Below, piece by piece: positions 1-13,000 of a DNA stretch of 64,000 nt. Every line of letters starts with the position of its first letter. The stretch's first letter is position 1. The notes under the pieces are model-generated. The model had not been told where the DNA came from. It made no database searches and was given only the letters and a program-made list of their open reading frames with translations. Origin of the DNA: Hippopus hippopus (Eukaryota; Mollusca; Bivalvia; Cardiida; Cardiidae); assembly GCA_946811185.2 (NCBI GenBank), contig OX328096.1, positions 22,943,881 to 23,007,880 of the forward strand, given 5' to 3'. A program made the translations under genes and the position numbers.

Positions 1-360
1 TAAAAAAAAAAAATGTAGATCTACCAAAAAACGCTGGATGCTAAAATTGATTATTTCATTCTTTTGGTCAGAAATCACATAGTTGACTTCATTCATTACT
101 ATTTTTAGCCTGAAACAAATGGAAAACGTTGTTTATTCTAGATGTAAGATTGATATTCAATCTGTTTTTAAACACCAAAACACATGTAACGTGCCTTCAC
201 ATGTAGTGAATTCACTTGCAATATATTCACTTACGTGTTCATTTAATGAAATATTCGATCCTACTGCAAAACAACACGCCCCTGTCAACCTATATACGTA
301 GATCTATTTATCGAAATAAATGACGCAGAAGGTCGGAAATGATGATCAAGGCAATGCTAT

Positions 361-598
361 TGACCCTCTTCCAGACGACAAAAATGTTGACTTATTCGTA
401 TTGAAAGTATTTGCAGACGACAAATTAAGTGTAACTCAAATGAAAGGATTGATATCTGATAGGAGAGCGGAAAACGTAAGAAAATAAGAAAACGGGAAAA
501 TCTGATTACCATCAATTTCTCCTTTTCCCGCAATGTTTGCCTAAATCTTTCCTTTCCCTAGAGTTTTTATAACAAGTGACTGTGTGGTTAAGGGCTGA
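361..598. mobile_element. Family A MITE, diverged
   Basis: CTCTTCCAGACGACAAAAAT begins it, GAAAATCTGATTACCATCAA is the decayed hairpin, and GTGTGGTTAAGGG ends it. Confidence 0.7.
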
Positions 599-640
599 CT
601 TGCTTTTGACGGAACTGGAACTTAGCGCTTTTCATACAAG

Positions 641-770
641 GTGCTGTCATTAGATCAAGACACAACCATTGATCCAGTTTCCATCCCCTCCTTTCGTCGT
701 AGTGTTTTCTACATCCCCGAACAAGAACTGCAAAAAATTGAACGCTAAATCTCTAGTAAAATGGCTGCTC
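641..770 (+). pseudogene. Candidate upstream exon of the hedgehog-like gene, with an in-frame TAA
   Basis: An AG acceptor ends at 640 and a GTAACG donor starts at 771. The 130 bases start in phase 0 and end in phase 1, exactly what exon 824-1012 needs. The frame reads coding-like sequence (FRRSVFYIPEQELQKIER) and then TAA at 746-748, eight codons before the donor. Either this is a nonsense allele, an assembly error, a wrongly inferred exon, or the true start is the ATG at 761. Another frame of the same stretch contains CKKLNAKSLVKW, which recalls the hedgehog segment before the LEAWDE position but has the wrong phase. Confidence 0.3.
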
Positions 771-823
771 GTAACGAAATTTGTCCATTTTCTTAAAAAA
801 GAAATTAAACCTTGTCATTTCAG

Positions 824-1012
824 ACACGTTGCTAGTTTTGGAGGCCTGGGACGAGAGCTACGAAGATTACAACGATGGCGACAGTGGTTCAGACACTCTC
901 CATTACGAAGGTAGAGCCGCTAAAATCAGCTGTGTTTCCGGACAGAGCACAAAGCTTGGTGACGTGGCTAAATATGCGGCATGCTTCGGTGCTGACTACG
1001 TTGAACACAGAG
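824..1012 (+). CDS. Exon 1 seen of hedgehog-like gene
   Basis: The acceptor is TTTCAG at 818-823 and the donor GTAACG starts at 1013. The exon begins and ends in phase 1. It encodes LEAWDE and LHYEGRA, the hedgehog-like strand and first metal-ligand motif. Where hedgehog has Asp after HYEGRA-V, this protein has Lys. Confidence 0.85.
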
Positions 1013-4000
1013 GTAACGTACATCTAGTCTTTTACTAGCCTTTTTTTTCCCCTTTCATTGAAAACGTCTACGAAGATTTTACTTAAGGCTTTCCTCCCCT
1101 GAAGCTTCTGGTCAAGATGGCATAATTTTTTTTTTTGTTGTTGTTAGACTATTGAGAATTTATAGTGATTCAATAATTCTAAACACTTTTAACCGCCCAG
1201 AATTTTTTAAAATATCTATCTAAAAAGTTTCTGTTCATACCTCTATTACTTTTTTGTAAAGGGAGGTAATAATAATCTCCCTCTGAATTGAGGATATAGT
1301 GATTTTTAGAATTGAAAATGATAATTCTATGAAGGCAAAACCTCCAAAAGTGGCTCGGTTAAGATGCCACAATAGTGAAGACTTTAATGATATCATATTT
1401 TCCACAGTAAAATTACAGTGGGAATAGATGTTCCGCTTCAGGGTAGGAATACCTTAAAAGAAACCGGTGACAGGTACCAACAAAATCTTACGACTACAAA
1501 AACTTACTCGTATCAATTTTCAAATCTATAATCCTCCTAGCGTTTTCGGCAATTTGGGTGCACTCTGCATGTTGCAAAATCTTCTTCAGGACAGTCTGGA
1601 GTCTTGACTGTACCTCCTTGACAATACGATCCTGACTTACTCTTTACCAAACGGCAAAATGTTACACTTGTCTGACTTGAAAGCATTTGTAGACGACAAA
1701 ATAGATTTTCCTAAAATAATTGGATATGTGCTCGAGTGGGTAGAAAAGATTCTTTGAAAAAGAGAAAATGTTGACTACCAGTATTTTTTATTTGCTCTTT
1801 TTCCTCAATGTTTTAAAAGCCTTCTTTCACAGGGTTGTTAAAAATCAGGTCTTTTGGTATAATTGAAGTCGGACCAAGGCCGCAATTTGTTGCAACCAAT
1901 ATGTCAGACAGAGCAAAGAGCTCACGAGATACGCCAGTAAAGTAAGGTGACGGCACCCGGCTGGAGTACATGATGCACAGAAACATATTTAGATATGGCC
2001 TGCAACACGCGAAAAGAGGCATTCGGACATTTGCGTACAGTGTCGTCCCGGATCAGCCTGCGCACTCCGCGCAGGCTAATCCGAAACCACACTTTCCGTT
2101 TTTATGTAATTTTCTGTTTCGCGCGAGTCTACTGTGGGACAAAATCTGATGTAGTCGTAACGTGCCGCCTCGGATAAGCCTGCGCGAACTGCGCAGGCTG
2201 ATCCGAGACGACACTTTACGCAATGTCCGAATGCCCCTTTTCGGGTGTTGCAGGCAATATTTGATTATGCAAAAAAATTTGTTAAGCATCGACTGATATA
2301 CCAACACAAGCAGCCGAACACGTCTGCCTAGCTTCTCTCGTTTGCATTAATCAAAGGGGCGTAATTATGCTCGCCGTATTATTATCCACCTGCTTTTCAC
2401 ACTAGCATTATTTAATTCGAAATTGATTGGTAATTTTGAAAGTGACAATGAAATTTCGATGAGCTATAAACTGCGTCTTATTCAATATCCCATGAATTTT
2501 AGAAACTGTTTGTTAGTCAAAAAACACCTATTTTCAATCGGATTAATAATTTTGAAATACCCACAAATGAGCAATCATCACATTTTGTAGTCAAATGCTT
2601 CACAGCAAAATAGCTACTAGAATAGATTTATTCAGACGGTGTGGGTTCAAGATCAGACTGTGCAGTCTTGACCTTAGATCTTAAATGTCTGTCACCTGGT
2701 GCTTAACTCTCACAAATACCATCTTCAATTTAAGAAAAAAAAAAAAAAAATCGCCTTTAGACAGCAACAGAATCCGAATTTGTTTGGTTCGCAGAAATAG
2801 ATAAAAGTGTACTTTTCCAAACGACGAAATTGTAAACTCGTTCAAATTCAAAGCAGTCGCAAACGACAAATCAAACGTGGCAATAATGATGCGATTTGTC
2901 TCGAAAAGGACAGAAAACAATGCGGGGAAAGGAGAAAATGCTGGTAACAAGCATTTCATCATTTTCCCACAATGTTTTCAAAGGCCTCCTTTCTCACGGA
3001 CGTTAAATGATTGATTGATTGTATGGTGTAACGCGTTCTCAACTTTCAGTTATATTACGGCGGCCAGTGCACCTATCCATGCTTTCCACAATTTTTTTTT
3101 ACCGGTAGTACGCCTGCTTTCCCGCAGGCTGACCTAGGTCGATACCTTTTGCTGTTGGTAAATTTTCTGCATGTCAAAGGACCGTTCTAACTCACGATTT
3201 AGTTGTTTTTTTATGTACAAAATAGATTTTATGGATCCAAAATTATATGATAATTTGCTTAGTACAGTGCAGATACATTAAGGTCTACAGCCCCTAACTT
3301 TCATGTTAAAAGACGGAAGCTGCCGAGATTGGCCGAATAGCCTTTACGAAAACGTAGATGTTACACGATATTTACCGATGAGTTCGTGAGTCTACGGCCC
3401 CTAACTCTCATATAAAAGACAGAAGCTGCCGAGATTGGCCGAAGAGCCTTTACGAAAACGTCGATGTTTCCCGATGAGTTGGGGGCCGTAGAACTTAAAT
3501 CTCCTTTTGCCTGAACGATCGAATGGTTTCAGTCTGTAGAACAATACATCTTTATTTATTCATTGATGATTCAACATTGGCATCATCTCAAAGCAATTCA
3601 TGGTTTATTTCTATTGTAGACAACTAAATCATAATCAGGTCCTTATTGAAAGCATTTATTGGGGATAACTTGCTCACACGACGTGATATACCTATGTGTT
3701 AGAAATGGTAGAAAACACTGTTAGAGAAATGAGACAATGCTGCTTACCAACATTTCTCCTTTTCCCACGATGTTTTCAGCATAAAATATGTAATGGCTTA
3801 TTAAAAATTAATGAACATTTTAATGTTTACAGGGACTTATATTTACCTCAGTGTAAAACGTATGAAAGCTGGTGGCAGTAAAACGACATTTCCAAATATA
3901 GATCTACTGAGTGTGGAAGTACCGGAAGCTGTTGAAAGTCTCTATGCTCTTCCGTCAGTTTTCACTGAAGCTGATGCCGCATCCTATCCTCTTTTTGACA

Positions 4001-7000
4001 AAGACGGAAAGGTTCGTTTACCTATAGTTTATTATCATTTTCTACCAAACATATCGTTCAGCGTATTACTCTCACTTATCCGCGTGTGTATTTCTAAGGT
4101 CACAAGACAAAATTGACCAATTAAACTCCATATTATTGATAATGCATTTTCAGTAGGCAGTACATGTGACAAAAATCTGTATCAATTTTGTTTTAGGTGG
4201 GCACATAAATTGTGACTTTGGTCAGCATTCTATATTGCATTTTAGTCTCGTTCTAGATTTACAAAGTTATGCAGTTTCTGATATCAAATATTTCGTTACT
4301 TTGACGTTTAGAAAATTCTAGAGAGTTAGATTAATAATGCTATCAAGAGTAATTGGCACAGTATTATCCGTGTGTGTGTGTGTGGTTTTTTTTTTTTGTA
4401 ACGTAAGACTGAATTGGCCAATAAAATTTTGTATCAGTTTTGTTATGGTGCTTTCGTTATTTCACTGATTATATTGGGCATAAAAAGCACTCGATCTATT
4501 TCAGGTTGACACAGCATTCGCAACTGGTATCACCCTCGGACAATTTGCATCAAAGGCCTATCGATACTTCCGGTTAAATCCAAAACTGGTCGAGTGTTAT
4601 CGTGATGTCGTCTACAGCGAGAATCAAAGGAAACAAGATGGTGGTAATTTGACTTTTAAGTCTGTCACTGCGTGTCACTGCAAACAAAACAAGTTTTGAA
4701 TTACTTTTAGATCTAAACAATAGATTTCTACTGTAACTCATCAAAGTTGTACTTTGTCGTCGGCTAAAGTACAACGCATACCCAAGCTCAGACTGCGTCG
4801 AGCCCGCAAGGTCGGTTGGTAACGTACAGAGCTCGAAACAACCAGGGGTCCCTGATTCGATTCCCAAGCTCATTTGTCCTGCTGAATAGTAATATTTAAC
4901 GTGTCCAAAACGACATCTTGAGTTCTTTTACGGGTTCTCTACTGTTTCCACAACTATTTGTGCTGCTGAATAGTAATAATAAACGTGTCCAAGTCCACAT
5001 TTTGAGTTTTCTATGGGTTCTCTAATGTTTCAACAATATTTTTATCGTTGAGAGCGGACCAAGAAAAGCCAGCCAGACTTGAATCCTTGCCCGGGCCCCC
5101 TGTCAGCTCAAATGGCATCTGATAGAGGCATATACCCAGAATAAGCGGATTACATAAAATATCAAGTAACAGATACCTGATATGGCTTGCAACACGTGAA
5201 AAGGAGCATTCGGACATTTGCGTAAAGTGTCGTCTCGGACCAGCCTGCGCAATACGCGCAGGCTAATCCGAGACGGCATATTACGGCTTCATTAGATTTT
5301 GTGCTGCAGTTGACTTGCGCAAAACGGAAAATTACATAAAAACGGAAAGTGTCGTTTCGGATTAGCCTGCGCGGACAGCGCAGGCTGATCCGACACGACA
5401 CTTTACGCAAATGTCCGAATGCCCCTTTTCGCATATTGCAGGCCAATTATAATAGAAGTAATATTTAACCATTACCAAGCAATCCCGTGAATTAACGACC
5501 CTGGACAAAAAGGCTCATCAAAATGCTGGTAACCAGCATTTTCTGTTTTTCCCACAATGTTTTCTACTCTTTCAGGGACAACTCTCACTATTTTGGCAGA
5601 ATTTAATATGTCGTTTGGAACGTTTTCAATATGGGCGAGCTTGAAATATTGTCGGTAAAGAGTTTATATGTATTCTTCAGCAAACGATCCTGTGTACAAC
5701 CCTACTGAAGAAAGTCTTTGAAAACAAATATTTATAGACATAGAAAAAAGAACTTGTTTTTACATGCATGGAAACCATTGCAAGAAACACATCAGGTTTT
5801 TTTTTGTGATGGGAAATTGCTCCTTTTCCCAAAAAGTTTTCCATCAAGCTGCCATCTGCAAAGTCGTATGTATACAGTGATAGCTTAACTGTTTCTGCGC
5901 CAAATATACAAACTGGACGCTTTCCCGACAGCTAAGCATACAAATCACTGAACTCAGAAATATTGTTAATGTATAGGCTTGAATAAATAAGCGGACAGTA
6001 TAGATCCAAGATCAGACTGCAAGTTCTGTGCAGCCTGGTCTTGATCTATGCTTTCCGCACAGGCTCTTGTCTTTGCCTACGGCGCCTAAAAGATTTTTTT
6101 TTTTCGTTTTATCATTATTCCGATAGATCCAGACATTGAAATCGAAATAGTCAGGGGATTCTTGACTAACAAAGAGAACAAAAATAAGATTGCCGCCTCG
6201 GACAAGCGATATAACACACATACTTTGGGGAAGGCCTTACAGTTACGTTATAAACCGGCTGTTCAATCCAGCGTCTATACCCCCTTCAGGTAAACACGGC
6301 TTGTTTTCACCTATAACTTGTGATAACTATACAACAATCTAAGTGCAGTTTGTTTATACATCGATTGAAAGTAAACCCGTTGTTTTGAAATTTAAAAGAT
6401 ATTACCGTTTTGACACCAAAATATAGAACTATCACTGTACTCGTAAAACTGCATGTTATTTGGTTTGAAACAATACTCAAAACCACAGTGTCATTTCAGG
6501 CGAGCTTCAATTTTGTGTGTGTGTGGTTTTTTTTCGATACGTAAACATCAGGGTCTGTACTCACCAACTACCATTAAGATTAATCCAAGTCTTCTATTCT
6601 CAAGAATATTTTAAATTTGAAAGTAACGCATCTTCTGATTGGCTTAACCAAATGGTATTATCAACAAGGTTGTGTTGCTCTATAAATTTAGAATAAGACT
6701 TAAAATGCCCTTAAAAACGGTGAATACGAACTCAGTTTATTTTACATTTCGAGACTAAATTACTGATTGGATGACTAGCACCAACATGGCGTTTCATAAG
6801 AAAGTAAGTTGAGTATGAGTCAATATGGTGAAAAAAGAACTTAAGCTACACGTACTAAAAAGTTCAGGCTTATTTAAATAATACATGTATGTCCTTTTTA
6901 TTGATAAGTACAGTTTGTTTACATGTATATGCTTATTGTTTATATGCTTATTGGTCGTTTTTTGCGCGGAGGGATCCTGTAAGACTACAAGTCAATCAGT

Positions 7001-10000
7001 GTTTGTTTATTTGTTTGGTCGTTTTTAACAATTTAAGTAGTACAGTTGTACGTTTTTAAAGCAACGGAACACAGGCTATAGAATTATTTTGTCGTTGTGA
7101 TTAATATTAGGTTGCTGAAGAAGACTATTGACAAATGTGCATACCGTTTCCATGAGGCCAAGATGTCGATGGGACTCGGATTGTATAATGACAGCATTTT
7201 TGTTGACATGAGACCGACTTTCACCGTCATGCGAGAGAGTTTTAACCATCTTCCAGCAGATTTTGACAGTGAAACCTTTGAAAACTACATTGAAGAGCGT
7301 TATGATTTGGCGAGAGGTATTTTTTTTTGTTTACTTATTTCTTAAACTTGTACGTTTTTTTTTTAATTTTGGTTAGATAAATAGAGGATATTTGTTTTTT
7401 ACGGTGAAAGATCGAAATTTATTTCATCGAGTGAACTTCATCGGTAATATTTTCACGAGTTGCGCAGCCACGAGTGAAAATATTACCGATGATGTTCACG
7501 AGATGAAATAAATTTCGATCTTTCACCGTAAAAAACAAATATTCTATTTATTTCATGCTTTTAACCCTTTCTGCGGGGAACTTAATCAAAATCCAGCACA
7601 GTTCTTTTCGGTTATTCCCCGTGGCGTACCCTCTCTGCATAGCAACGCATTACAATATTACGTCAAGCGCGAGAAATGTAAGGTAAATTACGTCATATTT
7701 CCATCTGGTTGTGAGGCACGTGCATTTTACCTAGGTAACTAGTGCGCGGGAACAACTGTTTCCGCCTTCAACTGAAGAGTTAGAATATAAAAATCGGTAT
7801 TTTTACTGGTCGTAACCATGAAATATCGAAAAGTATTTCACCGATATTTCTCGATAACCTACCGGAAAGCATGAAATAAATTGTTGTTGTTTTTTTTTTG
7901 CTTTCATTTGAGCCATACTCTAGCAAAGGGGGTTTTAATGTATTTCCGTGATGCAGAATAACAAGCAAGACATTGCATAATTATGGATCCATAAAATCCA
8001 TTTAGTTTAACCCTTAGGCTGCTGATCGCGACTTGCTGACTTTTTGCGGACAGTGTAGATCAAGATCAGACTGCACAAAACGTGCAGTCTGATCTTGGAT
8101 CTACACTGTCCGATAAGGAGATATTTTTCTTCAAAGAATGCATATGAAATAGCACCATTTGGGTTTTTCTATGGGCTTTAAAAGCTCCATTTAATCTATT
8201 CAGCTGGAGAATGGTTAACAATCGACTGACTCTCAAGGTACATTGGTCGTTTAACATGCAGAAAATTGACATACATATAGCTTAAACTTTCGACCCGGGT
8301 TAGCCTGGGCAGATTGCGCAGGCTTACCTGGGTCGATAGTTTTTGCAGATGCATTAAACACCCTTTCACAGAGCATGTCCAACTGTATTTTGAATACCGT
8401 GCCATGACAGACGCACTGGTTCATGCCCTTTCTGGGTTTTACCAGAAGTATAGGTAGGGGCTCAATAGTAGCTGTAGTCCTTGATTAATCCTTTACCAAA
8501 CAATCCCTGGTTTTTACGGCCCACAGGAAGAAGCCATCTGAAAACATTGTGGGAAAAGGAGAAAATGCTGGTAACCACCATTTTCTCCTTTTCCCACAAT
8601 GTTTTCTACTCTTCTAAAGTCAAGTTTCAATTTTTGAGTAACGTTTATTTTGTCGTCTGCAAATGCTTTCAATTTGAACAAGTCTAAAATTTTGTCGTTT
8701 GGTATAGAGTTAATCGTTTACCAACATTCCAGTGCTTAAGCGAACCTGGTGAAGGAGGTCTTTAAAAACATTGTGGGAAAAGGAGAAAATGCTGATTACC
8801 AGCTCCTTTTTCCCACTACTTTTCGAACATATCAGAGAACTTAAGCTCATCTATACTTTCTGCAAATTTGTCGTCTGCAGGCAGGTTTCAGTTTCGAAGC
8901 GTCTAAATTTATCGTTTCGGAAAAGGTTAAATAGGAAGGTAGATGACATAGAGATAGGAACAGGAGCGAAGTGATAAAGGCTAATTTATTGATTGATTGA
9001 TTGTATGGTGTTTAACGCCGTTTTCAACATTATTTAAGTAATATCGTGGCGGCCAGTGCACCTATTCATGCTTTCCTGGAGTTCCTTTTACCAGTGCTCC
9101 GCGCAATATTTTTTTCCGAGCCACTGGCTGCTTTCCCACATAACCACTGTCAAAACAATGGTCAGCGGTGAGAGAGGAATGGATCCTGTCGCAATGACTA
9201 TCATCAATCCTCGGAAAGAAATTGGCCAAGCAGGGAATCGAACCAGCGACTTCCTGTTCTCTAGTTCTGTATTCTACCGACTGAGCTACCGGGGCCTGGC
9301 TAAAGGCAAATTTAAACGGAATATTATTGTGTAATGACTGTACTTTGACTTATATTTGTTTCGAGCTGCGTGGGGAAATTTGATATCTCGCTAGACCGAA
9401 GGTCGAAAGAGATGTCAAAATTTCCCACGCAGAGAAAGCGAATGGAAGCACAGGGAAAGTTATACCTACTAAAGCATGAGATTCCCTGTATTGTATACTT
9501 TCATGGACGAATTTGAATAACAAAGGTATTGCAATTACCGACAGTCTGCACAGTCTGCGCAGGCTGACCTGGGCCGAAACTTTTTGCTTTGGCTAATTTT
9601 CTGCATGTCAAAGGACCAATCTATCTCATGATTCATTTGGTTGTTAGACAAAATGATTTTAATGGATCTATAATTATGTGATGACTTGCTTGATATCATG
9701 GAAAACGGAGATGCATTAAGTCCGCTTTTGCCAGACCATAGCTCAAATACGTGTTTTGCGGGTAAGAGCTTTTTTTTTTATGAATGTTCGATGAATATTA
9801 TAACGTAATATTATGACCAATCATCAAATAAGAAACAGATTACGTCATCAAACCACATTTGAGGCCGTATTTGACAGTGTGTAGATATGGATTTCTTAGG
9901 TCTGTCTGATTGTATATCTGAGCTGAAAATTTATAGGTTAACTCCTATCCAGCTAAATAACTAAAATGAAATTTTCAATTCGATAGTAAAAACTCAAATA

Positions 10001-13000
10001 TTGCTTTTTCAAAGTTATGTTTTGGGGAATAATATCTCCTTAACGGACAGTGTAGATCCAAGATCAGACTGCACTTTCTGTGCAGTCTGATCTTGATCTA
10101 TACTGTCCGCTAAAGGTGAGTGAGCCGTGTTTAGCAGCCTAAAGTTTAATAATATTTTTTTCTCTCATTCTTTCTGTATTTTTTTTTCATTTTTCCTTGA
10201 GTAAGTTCAGTTTACACTAAAGCCGCCAAGCTCGATTTCGTCAATTCGGTTGACTACTGTAGATCAAGACTATACCGCAATTCGTGGACAGCACAGACTA
10301 GGATCAGACTCCACATTTTATGCCCTCAATTTTGTGAAATATTATGGCAAAGACCCGTTAAAAATTGATTTGTTCACTTTTTCTAACTAAGAAAGTCCAT
10401 TTAATTCTTCTGACTCTGTAGCTCTGGCTTCCAGGCGTCCTTCTGGTTCTGCGCCTGTCGATGAAAGAAATATTTAATTAGAAGCCCGACATGTATTCTG
10501 ACGCGTTTTTTATCTCCCTCGTATCTATCGACTTTTCTTAATGAACAAAGCTACTTTTTCAGTACCAAATCGATGAAGAAATTTTCATTATTTATGAAAA
10601 ATGATAAGATCTCGTGGAAATTGATTATTTATTGTTTATTTTGGTAACGTAATTATGGCATCAAATTTTCATCTAAATACAGATACATGTATAGCACAAA
10701 ATTTTTATTCTTCAGTTTTTATGATATTTAACCATTTACCAAACATTTCCGTGCTTTAATTACTCTGCTGAAGACATTGTGGCAAAAGAAGAAAATTCTA
10801 ATTTAATACCAGCATGTTTGCATTTTCCCAAAATGTTGTCTACCCTTTCAAACTTCCGTCATTATAGGCACACTTAATTTGGTTTCTGCAAATGTTTTCA
10901 ATGTGAACGAGTCTAAAATTGAAAAGCAAGTTATATTTTGACTAAACCTTCTTGAAATTTCTTTTTTCTTTTTGATAAAAGAATATGAGACAGAATCGTG
11001 ACAAAATGCAAACCCACCTTTTCAAACCAATGAATCACTTATTTTTTTTACAATGTTTTCAAGAGCGGTCTGTTGCATGACGAAATATATCTTATGTAGA
11101 AGATGTAGGAGATAATGTGTCAAACAGAGACGATCAAAACGGTTACCGACAAAATTAGCCTTTTTTTAGATTTTAGTCAAGAAAGCAATATATATTACTT
11201 CTGCAACCTTCCCCCTAAAGAAAGAATAAATTAATTTAACCATTATCTGTATGGATCCATGACATATGAAAAAAGTATAATTGTATTGTTTGTGTCCAAC
11301 AGACAGACGTATTGTAGACCCAGACGACTACACAACAGCATGTTTATTTCAAACGGCGCCAGCACCACAAAGTCCGGCATTTGTTCATCAACATTCCGAG
11401 GTTGTGAAACGAAAGCGGTACGTATGTATATATAATAAGGGGGTTATTTTACATGCTTAGGTACAATGTTATAATGCTATAAATCAAGCACTTTCGTATT
11501 GGCCGTTTTACAAGTCCGTGGTCTGCGGTATAAACCGCCGACCTCAGACCTGTAACTTGGTCTACACGAAATTACTCGATTGATGTCAACTCTATTAATT
11601 AACGGCCGGGACTTGTCGCCCAATTTGCATTTTATAATCGCCTAGTCCTTTTGGCCGAGTTTTTCTTCGTATTAGACGAGTTTCTTAGTACTGACCGAGT
11701 TTAGTACTGGTCGAGTTATTATCCCCCGCCGAAGGCGGAGGGATATAGTTTAAGCGTTGTCCCGGACGGACACACGGACGGACGGATGGAATTTCGTGAA
11801 ACTTTATACGTGTGTACAATAACCTATTCCGCCGATATACTTTTTTTATATTCGATGCAAAATAGCCAACTGGGAGCGATTTTGAGTTACGCGGTCGCGT
11901 AAATTTTTGAAAAGGTCTTTTTCGGCAGGGGATATCATTTCAACGAAATTGCTTGTTCATTTAGCATTAAATGTACCGCTTCCGTCATATAAATGCTGTA
12001 ACACAATTTGTAAATTAACATTAAAATTAACACTACTGATTGGATAATTTCATTTGGCACTGTTATTCGGCCGAGGACTATTGTATTGACCCTAGGCCAA
12101 TACGACAGGCCAAATCAAAATAGCAGGGCCAATACATCAGGCCGAGGCTGAATAACGGGGTCAATTTTAAATCATCCGGTTGATGACACTTTATTTATTA
12201 ATCACAAAGCTACCTTATATTTAACTTATTTACCTTCAAAATTCTAGTGACAACAGAGATCATTTCCTATAAACTACTGTTTATTAAGTTAAAAATGTCA
12301 CCAACCAGCATATGGAAGATTCTCTCACCTTCAAATTTGTCTTATTTATTCTTTTTATTTATATAACGACAGAAGAAAACGACGTTCAGCCGAGGTTCAA
12401 GAGGGCTGTATACCGACTTCGGATACCAATTTCTGTCGCAAGCTGACGGATCACCTGGGTCAGGTCACAGCTAAGCTAACAACCATTCTGGACCGGAAAC
12501 ATTACACTCATAGGTCAAGGTCGGAGATATTGGAGGCTATGGATGGCTGTTTTGGAGTGTGTGGTACTTGTCTTGAAGGTAGGGTATTATTAATTGCAAC
12601 ATTAAGGGCTTCATTCCAGACGACTAAATTTAAGACTTAATTATTGAAAACATTTGCAGACATATAATACAAGTTAAATGTCGCTCAAATCACTTGATCT
12701 TTTTTTAAATGAGTGGTATGCTAAGAGGTCTTGCCGGTAACCAGTAAGATCTCATTTTCTCTCTTGAAATTTAATATTATTATTATTATTATTATTATTA
12801 TTACTACTACTACTTCTACTACTACAATTAACAATCTGTTCCAGGTTCTTTCCCTTTCTTTCGTCCAATATTTTCACCATTAAGTCATATAAACGAACAG
12901 AAAACCTACACATGCAATATATTTTTGCACTTATAAAACTGCATGATAAGAAGCAAATACAGGATGTAAGGATACAAATGCCAAAGGAAAAGTACTCACA

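Noticed and set aside
4644..7110. Direct splice from exon 3 to exon 5 of the hedgehog-like gene
   Set aside because: Phase 1 against phase 2 gives an immediate TGA; exon 6127-6289 resolves it.
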